From Bradyrhizobium sp. CER78 (GTDB lineage: Bacteria > Pseudomonadota > Alphaproteobacteria > Rhizobiales > Xanthobacteraceae): a stretch of DNA of 64,000 nucleotides. Shown one piece after another: positions 16,855 through 25,322 of this stretch (within the stretch, counting starts at the first letter, position 1; every line of letters starts with the position of its first letter). The stretch spans positions 62,001-126,000 of the forward strand of contig NZ_JARVWP010000007.1 of assembly GCF_029846235.1 (NCBI RefSeq), given 5' to 3'. The notes under the pieces are model-generated. The model was given only the letters and a program-made list of their open reading frames with translations, ran no database searches and was not told where the DNA came from. A program made the position numbers and the translations under genes.

Positions 16855-18402
16855 CTAGCTGGCTCGGCTCGCCTTGTCGTTGGCGGCAACCGGCGCTGTC
16901 TCATCGGGTTGAATGACCGTTACCAAAGCTGCCGCCGCCGATTTGACCTTCGATTGATCGGCACCCGGCGTCTTCAACTCGACGATCTCGACCTGCGGCA
17001 GAGCCTCGATCTCGCGCAACGCCGCCCGCAGATGCTCGATCATCTCGTAGGACTCGTCCTGCGACAGCACCCGTCGGCACGCGGTCAGGCCGAACTCGAG
17101 CAGACCGGCATAGCTGTGCACCGTGATGTTCAACGCGCTGCCGTGATAGGGGATCGAGACCGGGAAATAGTGCACCATCCGGGCGCCCGCCATGTAGAGA
17201 TGCTGCCCCGGACCCGGCACGTTGGAGATCAGCACGTTGCCCGCCGCCGGCAGGCGGCTTGCAAGATTGGAGCGGCCAAGCAGTGAAGCGAGCCCGGTCA
17301 TCAGCCACGGCGAACCCGTGATCGGCACATCGACACCGAGCACCGGCTTGAGCTCGCGCACCACCGCCTTGGCTGCCTCGGACGAAGCATGGATCGCCTT
17401 GAAGCGGGTCGGCAGATCGTCGATGTCGGTCGCCAGGTCAACGCGCACCGCCGAGACCTGGTTGTTCATCGCCTTGTCGCCCTCGGCGCGCAGGCTGACC
17501 GGTACCATCGCGATCAACGCTTCCTTGGGCAGCAGACCGCGCTCGGTGAGGAAGCGTTGCAACGCGATGCTGCACATCGCCATGACGATGGTATTGACCG
17601 TGCCGCCGACGCGCCTGCCCAGGGCCTTGATGTCGGCGAGCGGCAACGTCATGGTGCTGTAGGAGCGCTGATTGGTGATGGAATCGTTGAACACCGTCTT
17701 CGGCGCCAGGCCGAGACTGAGCGAGCGTTCCCCCTTCTCCGAGCGCTGACTGGCCATCACGCTTGCAGCGGTGCCGAGCGCCTTGGCAGCCGTCGGAAGC
17801 AGTTCCGCGAGCTTGCGATACTGCTGGGCCGCGTTGTTGGCCGCCGCCTGCAACAGCTCGGTCACACCGAGCTGATATTGCGCGGCGGCACGCTTGCGCC
17901 GCGGTGGCGGCACTTCGCGCATCGTGGGCGTGACGTCATAAAGCACCTTGGCGAGCTCGACGCCGGCTTTGCCGTCGACCCCGCTGTGATGGGCCTTGGT
18001 GTAGAATGCGACCTGCCCGTTCTCGAGGCCGTCGATGACATACATCTCCCAGAGCGGACGGCTGCGGTCGAGCAGCGAGGCGTGCAACCGCGCGACGAGC
18101 TGCTCGAGCTGTGCCATCGTGCCCGGGCGCCGCAAGGTGACGGTGCGGACGTGATAATCGAGTTCGATATCGTCATCCTCGATCCAGACCGGCTCGGCGA
18201 GCTGGAACGGCATCTGGGCCAGCTTGCGGTTCAGCAATGCCGAGAGATGCAGCCGCTTGCCGAGCATCTCCTTGACGTCCTCGTAGTAGTCGCCCTGGTA
18301 GCCCTCGGGAAGATCGAAGATCATCAGGCTGCCGACATGCATCGGCGTTTCCGGTGTTTCGAGATGCAGGAACGATGCATCCATGCTGCTGAGTTGGTCC
18401 AT
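16855..18402 (-). CDS. Wax ester synthase / diacylglycerol acyltransferase (WS/DGAT)
   Basis: 515 aa, a usual length for the bifunctional bacterial WS/DGAT family. The catalytic HHSGVDG motif is at residues 138-144, PLWEM is at 116-120, and a C-terminal NVPGP-type region (ISNVPGPGQ) is present. It transfers the acyl group of acyl-CoA to fatty alcohol or diacylglycerol at the inner membrane, forming wax esters or triacylglycerol. The acyl-CoA ligase, SDR, phasin-like and hydrolase genes upstream in the same direction fit a lipid-storage operon. Confidence 0.96.
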   Translation of the reverse strand: MDQLSSMDASFLHLETPETPMHVGSLMIFDLPEGYQGDYYEDVKEMLGKRLHLSALLNRKLAQMPFQLAEPVWIEDDDIELDYHVRTVTLRRPGTMAQLEQLVARLHASLLDRSRPLWEMYVIDGLENGQVAFYTKAHHSGVDGKAGVELAKVLYDVTPTMREVPPPRRKRAAAQYQLGVTELLQAAANNAAQQYRKLAELLPTAAKALGTAASVMASQRSEKGERSLSLGLAPKTVFNDSITNQRSYSTMTLPLADIKALGRRVGGTVNTIVMAMCSIALQRFLTERGLLPKEALIAMVPVSLRAEGDKAMNNQVSAVRVDLATDIDDLPTRFKAIHASSEAAKAVVRELKPVLGVDVPITGSPWLMTGLASLLGRSNLASRLPAAGNVLISNVPGPGQHLYMAGARMVHYFPVSIPYHGSALNITVHSYAGLLEFGLTACRRVLSQDESYEMIEHLRAALREIEALPQVEIVELKTPGADQSKVKSAAAALVTVIQPDETAPVAANDKASRAS

Positions 18403-18575
18403 GCTTTCCTCCCGTGGCGCTGTGACGGCAATCGCCGCACCTGACGACCAGTGCCCAAGCCTTGCGGGCCGCGGTCATCGCATTTCTGTCAGGGCCCGAT
18501 ACCGGCGAACGGAGTCCGAGGTTGGGGCTTGCTCCCTCGGCCGCTTCCTGCATCGGCCGGCTCACGCAGGCGATC

Positions 18576-20285
18576 TCATGCCTGCGCCTGGGCCTTGCGC
18601 TCCTCCTCGTCGTAAAGCTCCTTCTTCGAAAGCTTTCCGACCGCGGTCTTCGGCAGCTCGGCGCGGATCTCGAGCGCGTGCACCATCTCGTGCTTGCCGA
18701 GCTTGTCCTTTAGAAACGCCTGCAGCTCTTCGAGCTTGAACGGCTTGGCATCCGCCTTCAGCTTGACGAAGGCCTTCGGCGACTGGCCGCGATACTCGTC
18801 GCGGATGCCGATCACGGCGACCTCCTCGACCGCCGGATATTTGTAGATCGCCTCTTCGAGGACACGCGGATAGACGTTGAATCCGCTGCACAGGAGCATG
18901 TCCTTGGTGCGGTCCACGATGAAGATGAAGCCGTCTTCATCCATGTAGCCGACATCGCCGGTGCGCAGAAACCCGTCGGATGTCGTGACCTCGGCAGTCG
19001 CGTCCGGCTTATTCCAGTAGCCCTTCATCACATTGGGGCCGGTGATGCAGATCTCGCCGCGCTCGCCGAGCGGGACGTAGCTGCTGCTGTTGTCGACATC
19101 GAGGAACTTGATCACGATTCCGGGCATCGGCATGCCGCAGGAGCCGGCCTTGCGCGTCGCTCCCGGCTGCGCCGGCGTGAAGGTTCCACTCGGCGAGGTC
19201 TCGGTCATGCCCCAGCCCTCGCTCAGGCTGCAGCCGGTGATGGACGCGAATTGCTGCGCCACCTCGAGCGGCAGCGGCGCGCCGCCGGACCCGCAATATT
19301 TGAGCGTGCGCAGGCTGTGCTTCGGTGTCTCAGGGTGGTTGATCAGCGCGGTGAACATCGTCGGCACCCCGCAGAAGACGCTGACCGATTTCGTCGAGAT
19401 TTCTTCGAGCGCGGCCTTCGGGTCGAAGCGGACATGCTGGATGATCTCAGCGCCCATCAGGACGCCGAACAGCACATTCACGGACAACGCATAGATGTGG
19501 AACGGTGGCAGGACGGCCAAGAAACGCTCCTGCCCATCCACCAGCACCGGCGGCGAGCCCGCCGTTGTGGCCCGGTACTGCTGGCACGCACTGGTCAGAT
19601 TGGCGTGCGTGAGCATCGCGCCTTTCGGCAGCCCCGTGGTGCCGCCGGTATATTGCAGAACGGCGATCGTCTCGCGCGGATCGGCAATCGGATAGGTCTC
19701 GCAGGCACCGTCATTGTGGATCAGCTGGCCAAAGCTGACGTGGTGATCATCCCAGTTGACTTCGCTCAGTTGCTTGGCCGCCTTCATCTCGTTGATGACG
19801 GCGTCGGGATCGGCCGTGATCTCGCCAAGCGAACCGACCACGAGTTTCTTCAATCTCGTCTTGCCGAGCATCGCCGCCATCTGCGGGTAGAGCGCAGCCA
19901 TGTCGAGGGTGATCAGGATATCCGTGCGGCTGTCCTCGATCTTGTGTTCGAGCACCTTGGCGGCGTCGAGCGGCGAGTAATTGACCGCCGTGCCGCCGGC
20001 CTTGAGGATGCCGAAGAACGCAATGATGTAGTGCGGCGTGTTGGGCAGATAGAGGCCGACATGGACGCCCGGCTTCACGCCGAGCAGCTGCAGGCCCTTG
20101 GCCACGCGATCGGTGAGCCGCCCGAGCTCGGCGTAACTGATCCGCTTGCCCATGAAATCGATGGCAGGACGCATCGGCCATTTGGCAACGGCCTCGTCGA
20201 GAATCCCTTGCACAGGTCCGGGAGCGATCTCGATATCCCAGTGCACGCCGTCGGGATAGGATCGGATCCAGGGCATGTCGTTCAT
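18576..20285 (-). CDS. Long-chain acyl-CoA synthetase (AMP-binding)
   Basis: 569 aa. Adenylate-forming motif A3 is YTGGTTGLPKGAML (about residue 223), A5 is GWGMTETSP, and A8-A10 include GDVGYMDEDGFIFIVDRTKD and a terminal PKTAVGKLSKKEL with the catalytic Lys. It activates fatty acids to acyl-CoA with release of AMP and PPi. It follows an SDR by 28 bases and precedes WS/DGAT by 173 bases. It is the expected supplier of acyl-CoA to the acyltransferase. Confidence 0.95.
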   Translation of the reverse strand: MNDMPWIRSYPDGVHWDIEIAPGPVQGILDEAVAKWPMRPAIDFMGKRISYAELGRLTDRVAKGLQLLGVKPGVHVGLYLPNTPHYIIAFFGILKAGGTAVNYSPLDAAKVLEHKIEDSRTDILITLDMAALYPQMAAMLGKTRLKKLVVGSLGEITADPDAVINEMKAAKQLSEVNWDDHHVSFGQLIHNDGACETYPIADPRETIAVLQYTGGTTGLPKGAMLTHANLTSACQQYRATTAGSPPVLVDGQERFLAVLPPFHIYALSVNVLFGVLMGAEIIQHVRFDPKAALEEISTKSVSVFCGVPTMFTALINHPETPKHSLRTLKYCGSGGAPLPLEVAQQFASITGCSLSEGWGMTETSPSGTFTPAQPGATRKAGSCGMPMPGIVIKFLDVDNSSSYVPLGERGEICITGPNVMKGYWNKPDATAEVTTSDGFLRTGDVGYMDEDGFIFIVDRTKDMLLCSGFNVYPRVLEEAIYKYPAVEEVAVIGIRDEYRGQSPKAFVKLKADAKPFKLEELQAFLKDKLGKHEMVHALEIRAELPKTAVGKLSKKELYDEEERKAQAQA

Positions 20286-20313
20286 GAGATCTCTCCCTCT
20301 ATGGTCTCTGAGG

Positions 20314-21081
20314 TCAGACGGCCGTGACGCCGCCGTCGACCGCAATGGTCTGGCCGGTGATGAATGCACACGCATCGGAGGCAAGCAGCGCGGCGACGCC
20401 CTTGAGATCTTCGGGACCGCCCTCGCGGTTCATCGGCGCCATGTGTGCGGTCGCACTCTGATCGAGTTGCGCGGTCATCTTGGTCGGGAAATAGCCCGGC
20501 GCGATCGCATTGACGTTGATGCCGAGCGGTGCCCATTCATTTGCCAGCGTGCGGGTCAGGTTGACGACCGCGCCCTTGCTGGCGTTGTAGGCCAGCGTCG
20601 GCGTGCCTTCCGGATAGCAGCCGGTCAGTCCCTGGATCGAGGCAATGTTAATCACCTTGCCGCGCCGCCGCGGCACCATGCAGCGGCGGCCGACCTCCTG
20701 CGTGGCGATGAAGATCGCGGTCACGTTCAGGTTGATCACCTTGTTCCAGCCGTCGAGCGTGTGCTCGATCGTCGGGGCGCCCCATGAAGTGCCGGCATTG
20801 TTGACCAGGATGTCGATCGGTCCGAGCGCGGCCACGACCTGCTCGACCATCGGCGGGATCGTCTCCAGCCTGCCCATGTCGCAAACCACCGGCAGCGCCT
20901 CGATCCCCAGTCCTTTCAGGTGCGCGGCCGCGGTCTCGAGCTCGTCGTGCTTGCGAGCGGTGATCGCGACCTTTGCGCCGAGCTCGCCCAGCACCTCGGC
21001 GATCTGAAGACCAAGGCCTCTCGATCCGCCCGTCACGAGCGCGACGCGGCCGGTCAGGTCCTGCAACTTGGCGAGACTCAT
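20314..21081 (-). CDS. SDR family oxidoreductase (3-oxoacyl reductase-like)
   Basis: 255 aa. It has TGGSRGLG (17-24), NNAG (about 93-96), catalytic Ser in NIASIQGLTG, and YNASKGAV for Tyr and Lys. The C-terminus DGGVTAV is typical of FabG-like enzymes. It probably reduces a 3-keto or alcohol/aldehyde intermediate of the lipid pathway. It lies between the phasin-like and acyl-CoA ligase genes, all on one strand with 28-38 base gaps. Confidence 0.92.
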   Translation of the reverse strand: MSLAKLQDLTGRVALVTGGSRGLGLQIAEVLGELGAKVAITARKHDELETAAAHLKGLGIEALPVVCDMGRLETIPPMVEQVVAALGPIDILVNNAGTSWGAPTIEHTLDGWNKVINLNVTAIFIATQEVGRRCMVPRRRGKVINIASIQGLTGCYPEGTPTLAYNASKGAVVNLTRTLANEWAPLGINVNAIAPGYFPTKMTAQLDQSATAHMAPMNREGGPEDLKGVAALLASDACAFITGQTIAVDGGVTAV

Positions 21082-21119
21082 GGCTTCCTCCGGTGGGTTG
21101 GCTCCTCGCGCGCGCAGCG

Positions 21120-21560
21120 CTACTTCGGCTGCAGCAACTTCTGAAGGTTCGCGAAATTCTCCTGCATGCGGTCCTGCATGACTTTCCAGGCGTTATTGCG
21201 CGCCTGCGCCTCCAGCTGCGACAGCTCGCGGAAGTTCGCGACCGCCTTCTCGACCTGCTGCTTGGCGTTCTCCGCCTGCTTGGTCATGGCTTCGCCGCTG
21301 GCGAAGTCCTTCATCCCCGCCTGCCACTGCGCGAGCGTTTCCTGCAGGATCTCGTTGCGTCGGCTGACCATCGCCTGGATGCCTTCGTAGGCCTGCCGGT
21401 TCGCTTCCGCCAACGCCTCCATGTCCTTGCGTTGCCACTCGATCAGCGCGGCGATGTCGATCCCGGGCAGCGTGAACCTCTCGGCCATTTTCTTCAGGTC
21501 CCCGAGCCACGGCATCGCGCCCATGCTCATTGCGTCGGATTGGCTGTCATCGGTCCCCAT
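21120..21560 (-). CDS. Phasin-like granule-associated protein
   Basis: About 146 aa, with no signal or membrane segment, almost wholly amphipathic helix. The region IDIAALIEWQRKDMEALAEA (residues about 36-55) and the QQVEKAVANFRELSQL coiled part match the phasin family that coats polyhydroxyalkanoate granules. In a WS/DGAT operon it may coat triacylglycerol or wax ester inclusions instead, or link both stores. ATG 21560 has an AGGAGG-type site upstream. Confidence 0.8.
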   Translation of the reverse strand: MGTDDSQSDAMSMGAMPWLGDLKKMAERFTLPGIDIAALIEWQRKDMEALAEANRQAYEGIQAMVSRRNEILQETLAQWQAGMKDFASGEAMTKQAENAKQQVEKAVANFRELSQLEAQARNNAWKVMQDRMQENFANLQKLLQPK

Positions 21561-21621
21561 CGATGTCCTCCTTCTGGTATTTGGCTGATGGCGGCGAAAA
21601 CGCCGTCCAGTGGACTGCGCG

Positions 21622-22428
21622 TCAGGCCGCGGACGGCGACCGAAACAGAGTGAGACTGTCCTCGGCGCGATCCGGATCGGGGTACACCAGGCCGCGGAGA
21701 CCGCTGCGGTCGAATGGCGACCATTCCCCCTCTTGCAGCGCGAGCCGATCGGCGATCGCATAGAGCACGGCTGGATTGTGTCCGAGCCCGCAATGACTGC
21801 CTTCGACCTCGATGTTCTGCGTCCGGTCGGCATGCTGCTCGCGGCAGCCCCACCACGAGACGATGCCGTCGGTGCGCGAGTAGATCGCCGTGCTCGGCAC
21901 CGGCGGCGGCAGCTTCATCGTATCCCGATCGGGCCAGTCATCGACACGGCGTTCGCTCAGGACTTCATACAGACGCCACGCATTGCTCGCCTTCGGCTCG
22001 TTGGCGAACGGGCTGCCGAGTGTGATCACCTGACGCACCAGCTCGGGCGTGCGCCGTGCAATCTCGCGCGCGAAGACCCCGCCAAGGCTCCATCCGATCA
22101 GGCTGACCTTGCGCTGGTATCGCTCGGCGAGCTCGGCCAACCTTGCGTCCATGGCGGCCTCGACACCCGGTCGCGGTCCGCGATTGGGCCCGAGCTTCCA
22201 GCCGTGCACCGCATAGCCTTGCGCCTTCAGGTAGGCGCGCAACGGTCGCGTGGAGATATCGCTGGCGGAGAGCCCCGGCAGTACGAGCACCGGATGTCCA
22301 TCGCCGCGCGGTGCGCGCCGAAGCAGCGGATAGCTTGCGAAGAAGGCCTGCAGCTCCCAGATCCCGCGCATCTCGAGCGCGAGCAGAAGTTGCGACGGCG
22401 GCGCGGAACGATCGACGGCCGTATTCAT
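21622..22428 (-). CDS. Alpha/beta hydrolase, lipase-like, first gene of lipid operon
   Basis: About 268 aa. The nucleophile elbow is GWSLGG (Ser114). Acid and His candidates are YSRTDGIVSWWG and EGSHCGLGHN. It is a paralogue of the hydrolase at 12772-13548, so the lipid locus has one at each end. ATG 22428 leaves a 5' untranslated region of about 120 bases below a conserved operator (22581-22621) and -10 (22556-22561). It is a likely esterase or lipase acting on stored or incoming esters. Confidence 0.87.
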   Translation of the reverse strand: MNTAVDRSAPPSQLLLALEMRGIWELQAFFASYPLLRRAPRGDGHPVLVLPGLSASDISTRPLRAYLKAQGYAVHGWKLGPNRGPRPGVEAAMDARLAELAERYQRKVSLIGWSLGGVFAREIARRTPELVRQVITLGSPFANEPKASNAWRLYEVLSERRVDDWPDRDTMKLPPPVPSTAIYSRTDGIVSWWGCREQHADRTQNIEVEGSHCGLGHNPAVLYAIADRLALQEGEWSPFDRSGLRGLVYPDPDRAEDSLTLFRSPSAA

Positions 22429-22580
22429 GTCAGAATGTCCCCTCCCGGATCGCGTGGAATGTCCCCCACAACCCGTCATTTTTGATCGCTGTCACGCTTT
22501 GCGAGCGGCTCCATACCAATCCGACCGCGCAGCCGTGCATTCTTTTGGTCTCAAAACGCTATCGGGCAGGTCAGATGGGT

Positions 22581-22621
22581 AAAAGGTGCAATTGGCCCGC
22601 TTGAGCGGTTAGTTTGGGACA
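22581..22621 (-). promoter_or_regulatory. 41-bp bipartite AraC-type operator, copy D (lipid operon)
   Basis: Read on the minus strand: TGTCCCAAACTAACC, 12-bp spacer, CAATTGCACCTTTT. After the second ACC, 23 bases separate it from TAGCGT (22556-22561), a likely -10. It overlaps the last bases of the upstream AraC gene and faces the hydrolase-phasin-SDR-ligase-WS/DGAT operon. It is one of seven elements with identical 15-12-14 spacing. Confidence 0.75.
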
Positions 22622-23691
22622 TCCGCCAATGATTCCTGCACGCGTGCTGCAACGCTCGTTGCCGGGCCGTTGCGGAAGTCCGACGGGCTTTTGCCGGTCC
22701 AGCGCACGAAGGCGTGGCGGAAATTCGCCGCGTCGCTGTAGCCAAGCCGCGCGGCGATCTCGTCATTGGTCATTTGGGTGTTGCGCAGATAGCCGACCGC
22801 GAGCTGCATCCGGACCTCGGAGACGACCTGCCGGTAGGTCTTCTGCTGCAGCTGCAGCCTGCGGCGGAATGTCCGCGGATGAATCGCGAACTCCGCCGCC
22901 ATTGCCTCGATGCTCGGAAAGCGGCCGGGATGTTCGAGAAGCCGTTGCCGGATGTCGGCGGCGAGGCCATCGTCATGCCCGATCCGAGCAAGATGCTGAT
23001 GGCAGATTCGGCCCGCCATTGCCCTGGTCATCTCGTCGGGGCGGGCCGCCGGATGGTCGATCCAGGCCGTGTCGAACTCCAGCACGTTCTTGCACTGGCC
23101 GAACGCGACCGGACACTGAAAGATGCGATCGTAGGTTTTGGCGTGGGGCGGCGTCGTGTAGGCAGCGCTGAGCTTCGAGAAGCGGAACGAGCCGCCATAG
23201 ATGTCGCGGCTCAGCGTCTGATAGGCCGCAAAGGCGAACTCAAGCGCGAATCGATAGACGTCATGAGCGGGATCGCGAGAGAGCAGAGGGTCGAACAGGC
23301 AGCTCGCGGTATCGTCCTTGCGGGTAAAGTCGATGTCGGCGACTGTACCCAGGACGCGGCCGTACTTGGCGGCGAAGTCAATGACTTCGGCGCGGGTCGG
23401 GCTGCTCAGCATGGCATAACCATACATGCCGTAGGCCAGGACATGCATTCGTGCGCCGGCACGAAACGCGATCGCCGGATCCCGCGACAACCGCATCGCA
23501 TTGCGAAACACGGTCTCGACCTGCCGATAGGAGACGCGCACTGACGAATCCCTGAGATCGGCACTCGTCAGATTGGCGCCGCCGAGCGTGCGCGGCGCCG
23601 AGATCCCGTCCTCGGACAGGACATCCACCACCGCAGCGATCCGTTGCGGCGAATAGAGACACTGCAGGAGATTTGGTGACGGGTGATACAC
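22609..23691 (-). CDS. AraC family regulator with Arabinose_bd-type N-domain (paralogue 1)
   Basis: 360 aa. The N-terminal about 230 residues have the OruR/VirS-like sensing-domain features (SYRQVETVFRNAMRLSRDPA, then RAGARMHVLAYGMYGYAML). The C-terminal about 100 residues have two HTHs (IEAMAAEFAIHPRTFRRRL; IAARLGYSDAANFRHAF). It is paralogous to the genes at 23993 and 28787. The start is GTG 23691 with AAGGAAG just upstream. Two operator copies lie in its promoter region. Its stop abuts operator D of the lipid operon, so it is a strong candidate for that operon's activator. Confidence 0.93.
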   Translation of the reverse strand: MYHPSPNLLQCLYSPQRIAAVVDVLSEDGISAPRTLGGANLTSADLRDSSVRVSYRQVETVFRNAMRLSRDPAIAFRAGARMHVLAYGMYGYAMLSSPTRAEVIDFAAKYGRVLGTVADIDFTRKDDTASCLFDPLLSRDPAHDVYRFALEFAFAAYQTLSRDIYGGSFRFSKLSAAYTTPPHAKTYDRIFQCPVAFGQCKNVLEFDTAWIDHPAARPDEMTRAMAGRICHQHLARIGHDDGLAADIRQRLLEHPGRFPSIEAMAAEFAIHPRTFRRRLQLQQKTYRQVVSEVRMQLAVGYLRNTQMTNDEIAARLGYSDAANFRHAFVRWTGKSPSDFRNGPATSVAARVQESLADVPN

Positions 23692-23784
23692 GAGCTTCCT
23701 TGTCCGCCTTCGGCGTCTGCTTGCCAGCCCCGCAATCCGGTTCCTCGCTACCTGCTGGGAGGCTAGTGAGCCGGACCGGGCAGC

Positions 23785-23825
23785 GGAAGGTTCGATTGGT
23801 CGTGTTTGAAGGTGAATTCCGGACA
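23785..23825 (-). promoter_or_regulatory. 41-bp bipartite AraC-type operator, copy C
   Basis: Minus strand: TGTCCGGAATTCACC, 12-bp spacer, CAATCGAACCTTCC, then 23 bases to TAGCCT (23760-23765), a likely -10. It lies 94 bases before the GTG of the AraC gene at 23691, so it probably drives that gene. Confidence 0.75.
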
Positions 23826-23842
23826 GAACCGGCCAAAAGAAA

Positions 23843-23863
23843 GACCGCCGAGGGAGGGCGGTC
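23843..23863 (-). terminator. Intrinsic terminator after AraC gene at 23993
   Basis: The stem GACCGCC / GGCGGTC is 7 bp with a 7-base loop, followed on the minus strand by TTTCTTTT. It lies between operator copies B and C, so transcription starting at B would meet it after about 50 bases. Confidence 0.7.
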
Positions 23864-23928
23864 CAAGTAGGGAGAACGCGATCGCGAGCGCAATCACGGC
23901 CCCGAGCATAAGCGCGCTATCGCTGCAC

Positions 23929-23969
23929 AAAAGGTTCGATTGAGCCAATTTGGCGGTGAACTACGGACA
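23929..23969 (-). promoter_or_regulatory. 41-bp bipartite AraC-type operator, copy B
   Basis: Minus strand: TGTCCGTAGTTCACC, 12-bp spacer, CAATCGAACCTTTT, then 22 bases to TATGCT (23905-23910). It lies just after the stop of the AraC gene at 23993 and upstream of the terminator at 23843-23863. It may make a short leader transcript or supply a second binding site for control of the next AraC gene. Confidence 0.7.
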
Positions 23970-23992
23970 GAGCTCCCCTGGATATGCTGGGG

Positions 23993-25087
23993 TTACAGTC
24001 CCTCGTCACTTCGAAACTCGGAGGGATTCCTGCCGGTCCAGCGCAGGAAGGCGTGGCGGAAATTGGCCGCGTCGCTGTAGCCCAGCCGGCTCGCGATCTC
24101 CTCATTGGTCATGCGTGTCTTGCGCAGATACTCGATCGCAAGCCGCATGCGCACCTCCGCAAGCAGATCGCGATATGAAGTGCCCTCCGCCTCGAGCCTG
24201 CGCCGCAGCGCCCGGGGATAGATGTCGAGCTGCTCGGCGATCGCCTCGATGCTTGGATAGCGACCCGGCTGCTCGATCAATAGCCGGCGGATATCTGCGG
24301 CGACACCGCCGGCGCGATTGACCTCACCGAGTATCTCCTCGCACATCTCCCGCGCCATGGCATGGGTTCGCGGATCTGCCAGCGTCCGCGGACCGTCATT
24401 GCGTGCGTATTCGTATCCGCAATGAAGTTGATTGAAGAGCACCGGACATTGGAAAAGGCTCTGATACGCTGCGGTGGACGGCGGCGGCGCATAGTCGAGC
24501 AGCACGCGCGAAAACCCGAAGCTCGGACCGGAGCGGTCGCGAATGGTGGTCAGATGCGCGGCGAGCGCGAACTCCACCGCGAAGCGATGCACGCTCTCGG
24601 TCGGATTCGGCCAGTGCATGGGCTGGAAGGTTCCCACCACCCTCTCACCACTATAGGAGAGGCCAAAATCGCAGAACGGGCCCACCACGCGGATGTACCG
24701 CGCCGCGAAGTTACGCGCCTCCGCGTGCGTTGCGCTGCTCAGCAGCGCGTATCCGTACATGCCATAGGCGGTGACATGCATTCGCGCGCCCGAGTGCAGC
24801 GCAATAGCGGGGTCCCCTGCCAGCCGCAGCGCATTGCGGATCACCGTGTCGAGCTGCCGATACGATATTCGCGTCGTATGGGACTCGAGCTGGGCGATGC
24901 CAAGCCTGGTCCCCTCGAGGACCGTCGATGGATCAATGCCTTGCTCGCCAAGCTCGGCCGCAATAGCCGCGATCGAATGCGGCGGGAAGATGCGCTGCGA
25001 AAAACCGGCTGACGTTCGACTTGGCGGTTCGCTGGCCTGCGGATCTTGCCTGGTCATGACGACCGCTTGCCCCCTGGCATTCCGCAC
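23993..25087 (-). CDS. AraC family regulator with Arabinose_bd-type N-domain (paralogue 2)
   Basis: 364 aa. It has the same layout as the genes at 22609 and 28787: N-domain with SYRQLDTVIRNALRLAGDPA and HVTAYGMYGYALLSSATHAE, C-terminal double HTH ending AANFRHAFLRWTGRNPSEF. It is divergent from the acetoacetate decarboxylase gene, and operator copy A lies in the 235-bp space between. GTG 25087 has GGGGAGGAG very close; ATG 25057 is an alternative start. It is probably the regulator of the decarboxylase operon. Confidence 0.93.
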   Translation of the reverse strand: MRNARGQAVVMTRQDPQASEPPSRTSAGFSQRIFPPHSIAAIAAELGEQGIDPSTVLEGTRLGIAQLESHTTRISYRQLDTVIRNALRLAGDPAIALHSGARMHVTAYGMYGYALLSSATHAEARNFAARYIRVVGPFCDFGLSYSGERVVGTFQPMHWPNPTESVHRFAVEFALAAHLTTIRDRSGPSFGFSRVLLDYAPPPSTAAYQSLFQCPVLFNQLHCGYEYARNDGPRTLADPRTHAMAREMCEEILGEVNRAGGVAADIRRLLIEQPGRYPSIEAIAEQLDIYPRALRRRLEAEGTSYRDLLAEVRMRLAIEYLRKTRMTNEEIASRLGYSDAANFRHAFLRWTGRNPSEFRSDEGL

Positions 25088-25184
25088 GCTCCTCCCCTGC
25101 TGTTAATCGACCAGTCTGAGCGTAAGCCCGATCGCGTGCGCGACGCAATGATCCCATAGCGCGGGCCGTACGCGCCGCAGTCCG

Positions 25185-25225
25185 CGTCCGGAAGTCACCC
25201 GGCCAGCGGTCCAATCGCACCTTTC
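25185..25225 (+). promoter_or_regulatory. 41-bp bipartite AraC-type operator, copy A (acetoacetate decarboxylase operon)
   Basis: Plus strand: CGTCCGGAAGTCACC, 12-bp spacer, CAATCGCACCTTTC, then 22 bases after ACC to TAGGCT (25244-25249). This places transcription start near 25256, about 67 bases before the decarboxylase ATG. The second half-site abuts the expected -35, an activator arrangement. It lies in the divergent region with the AraC gene at 25087. Confidence 0.78.
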
Positions 25226-25322
25226 TCCGTTTCGCAAGATCGCTAGGCTCGCGATGCCTTGCGCGACAACCGGCATGCAGCCGGAGGCGCGCATTGACCA
25301 AGCGTTATCAAGGGAGGAGCGG

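Noticed and set aside
22581..22621. Operator similarity as simple leftover of AraC gene duplication
   Set aside because: Copies A, F and G are not next to an AraC 3' end, and the spacer sequences differ while spacing and -10 distance are kept, which favours function. Duplication may still explain copies B and E in part.
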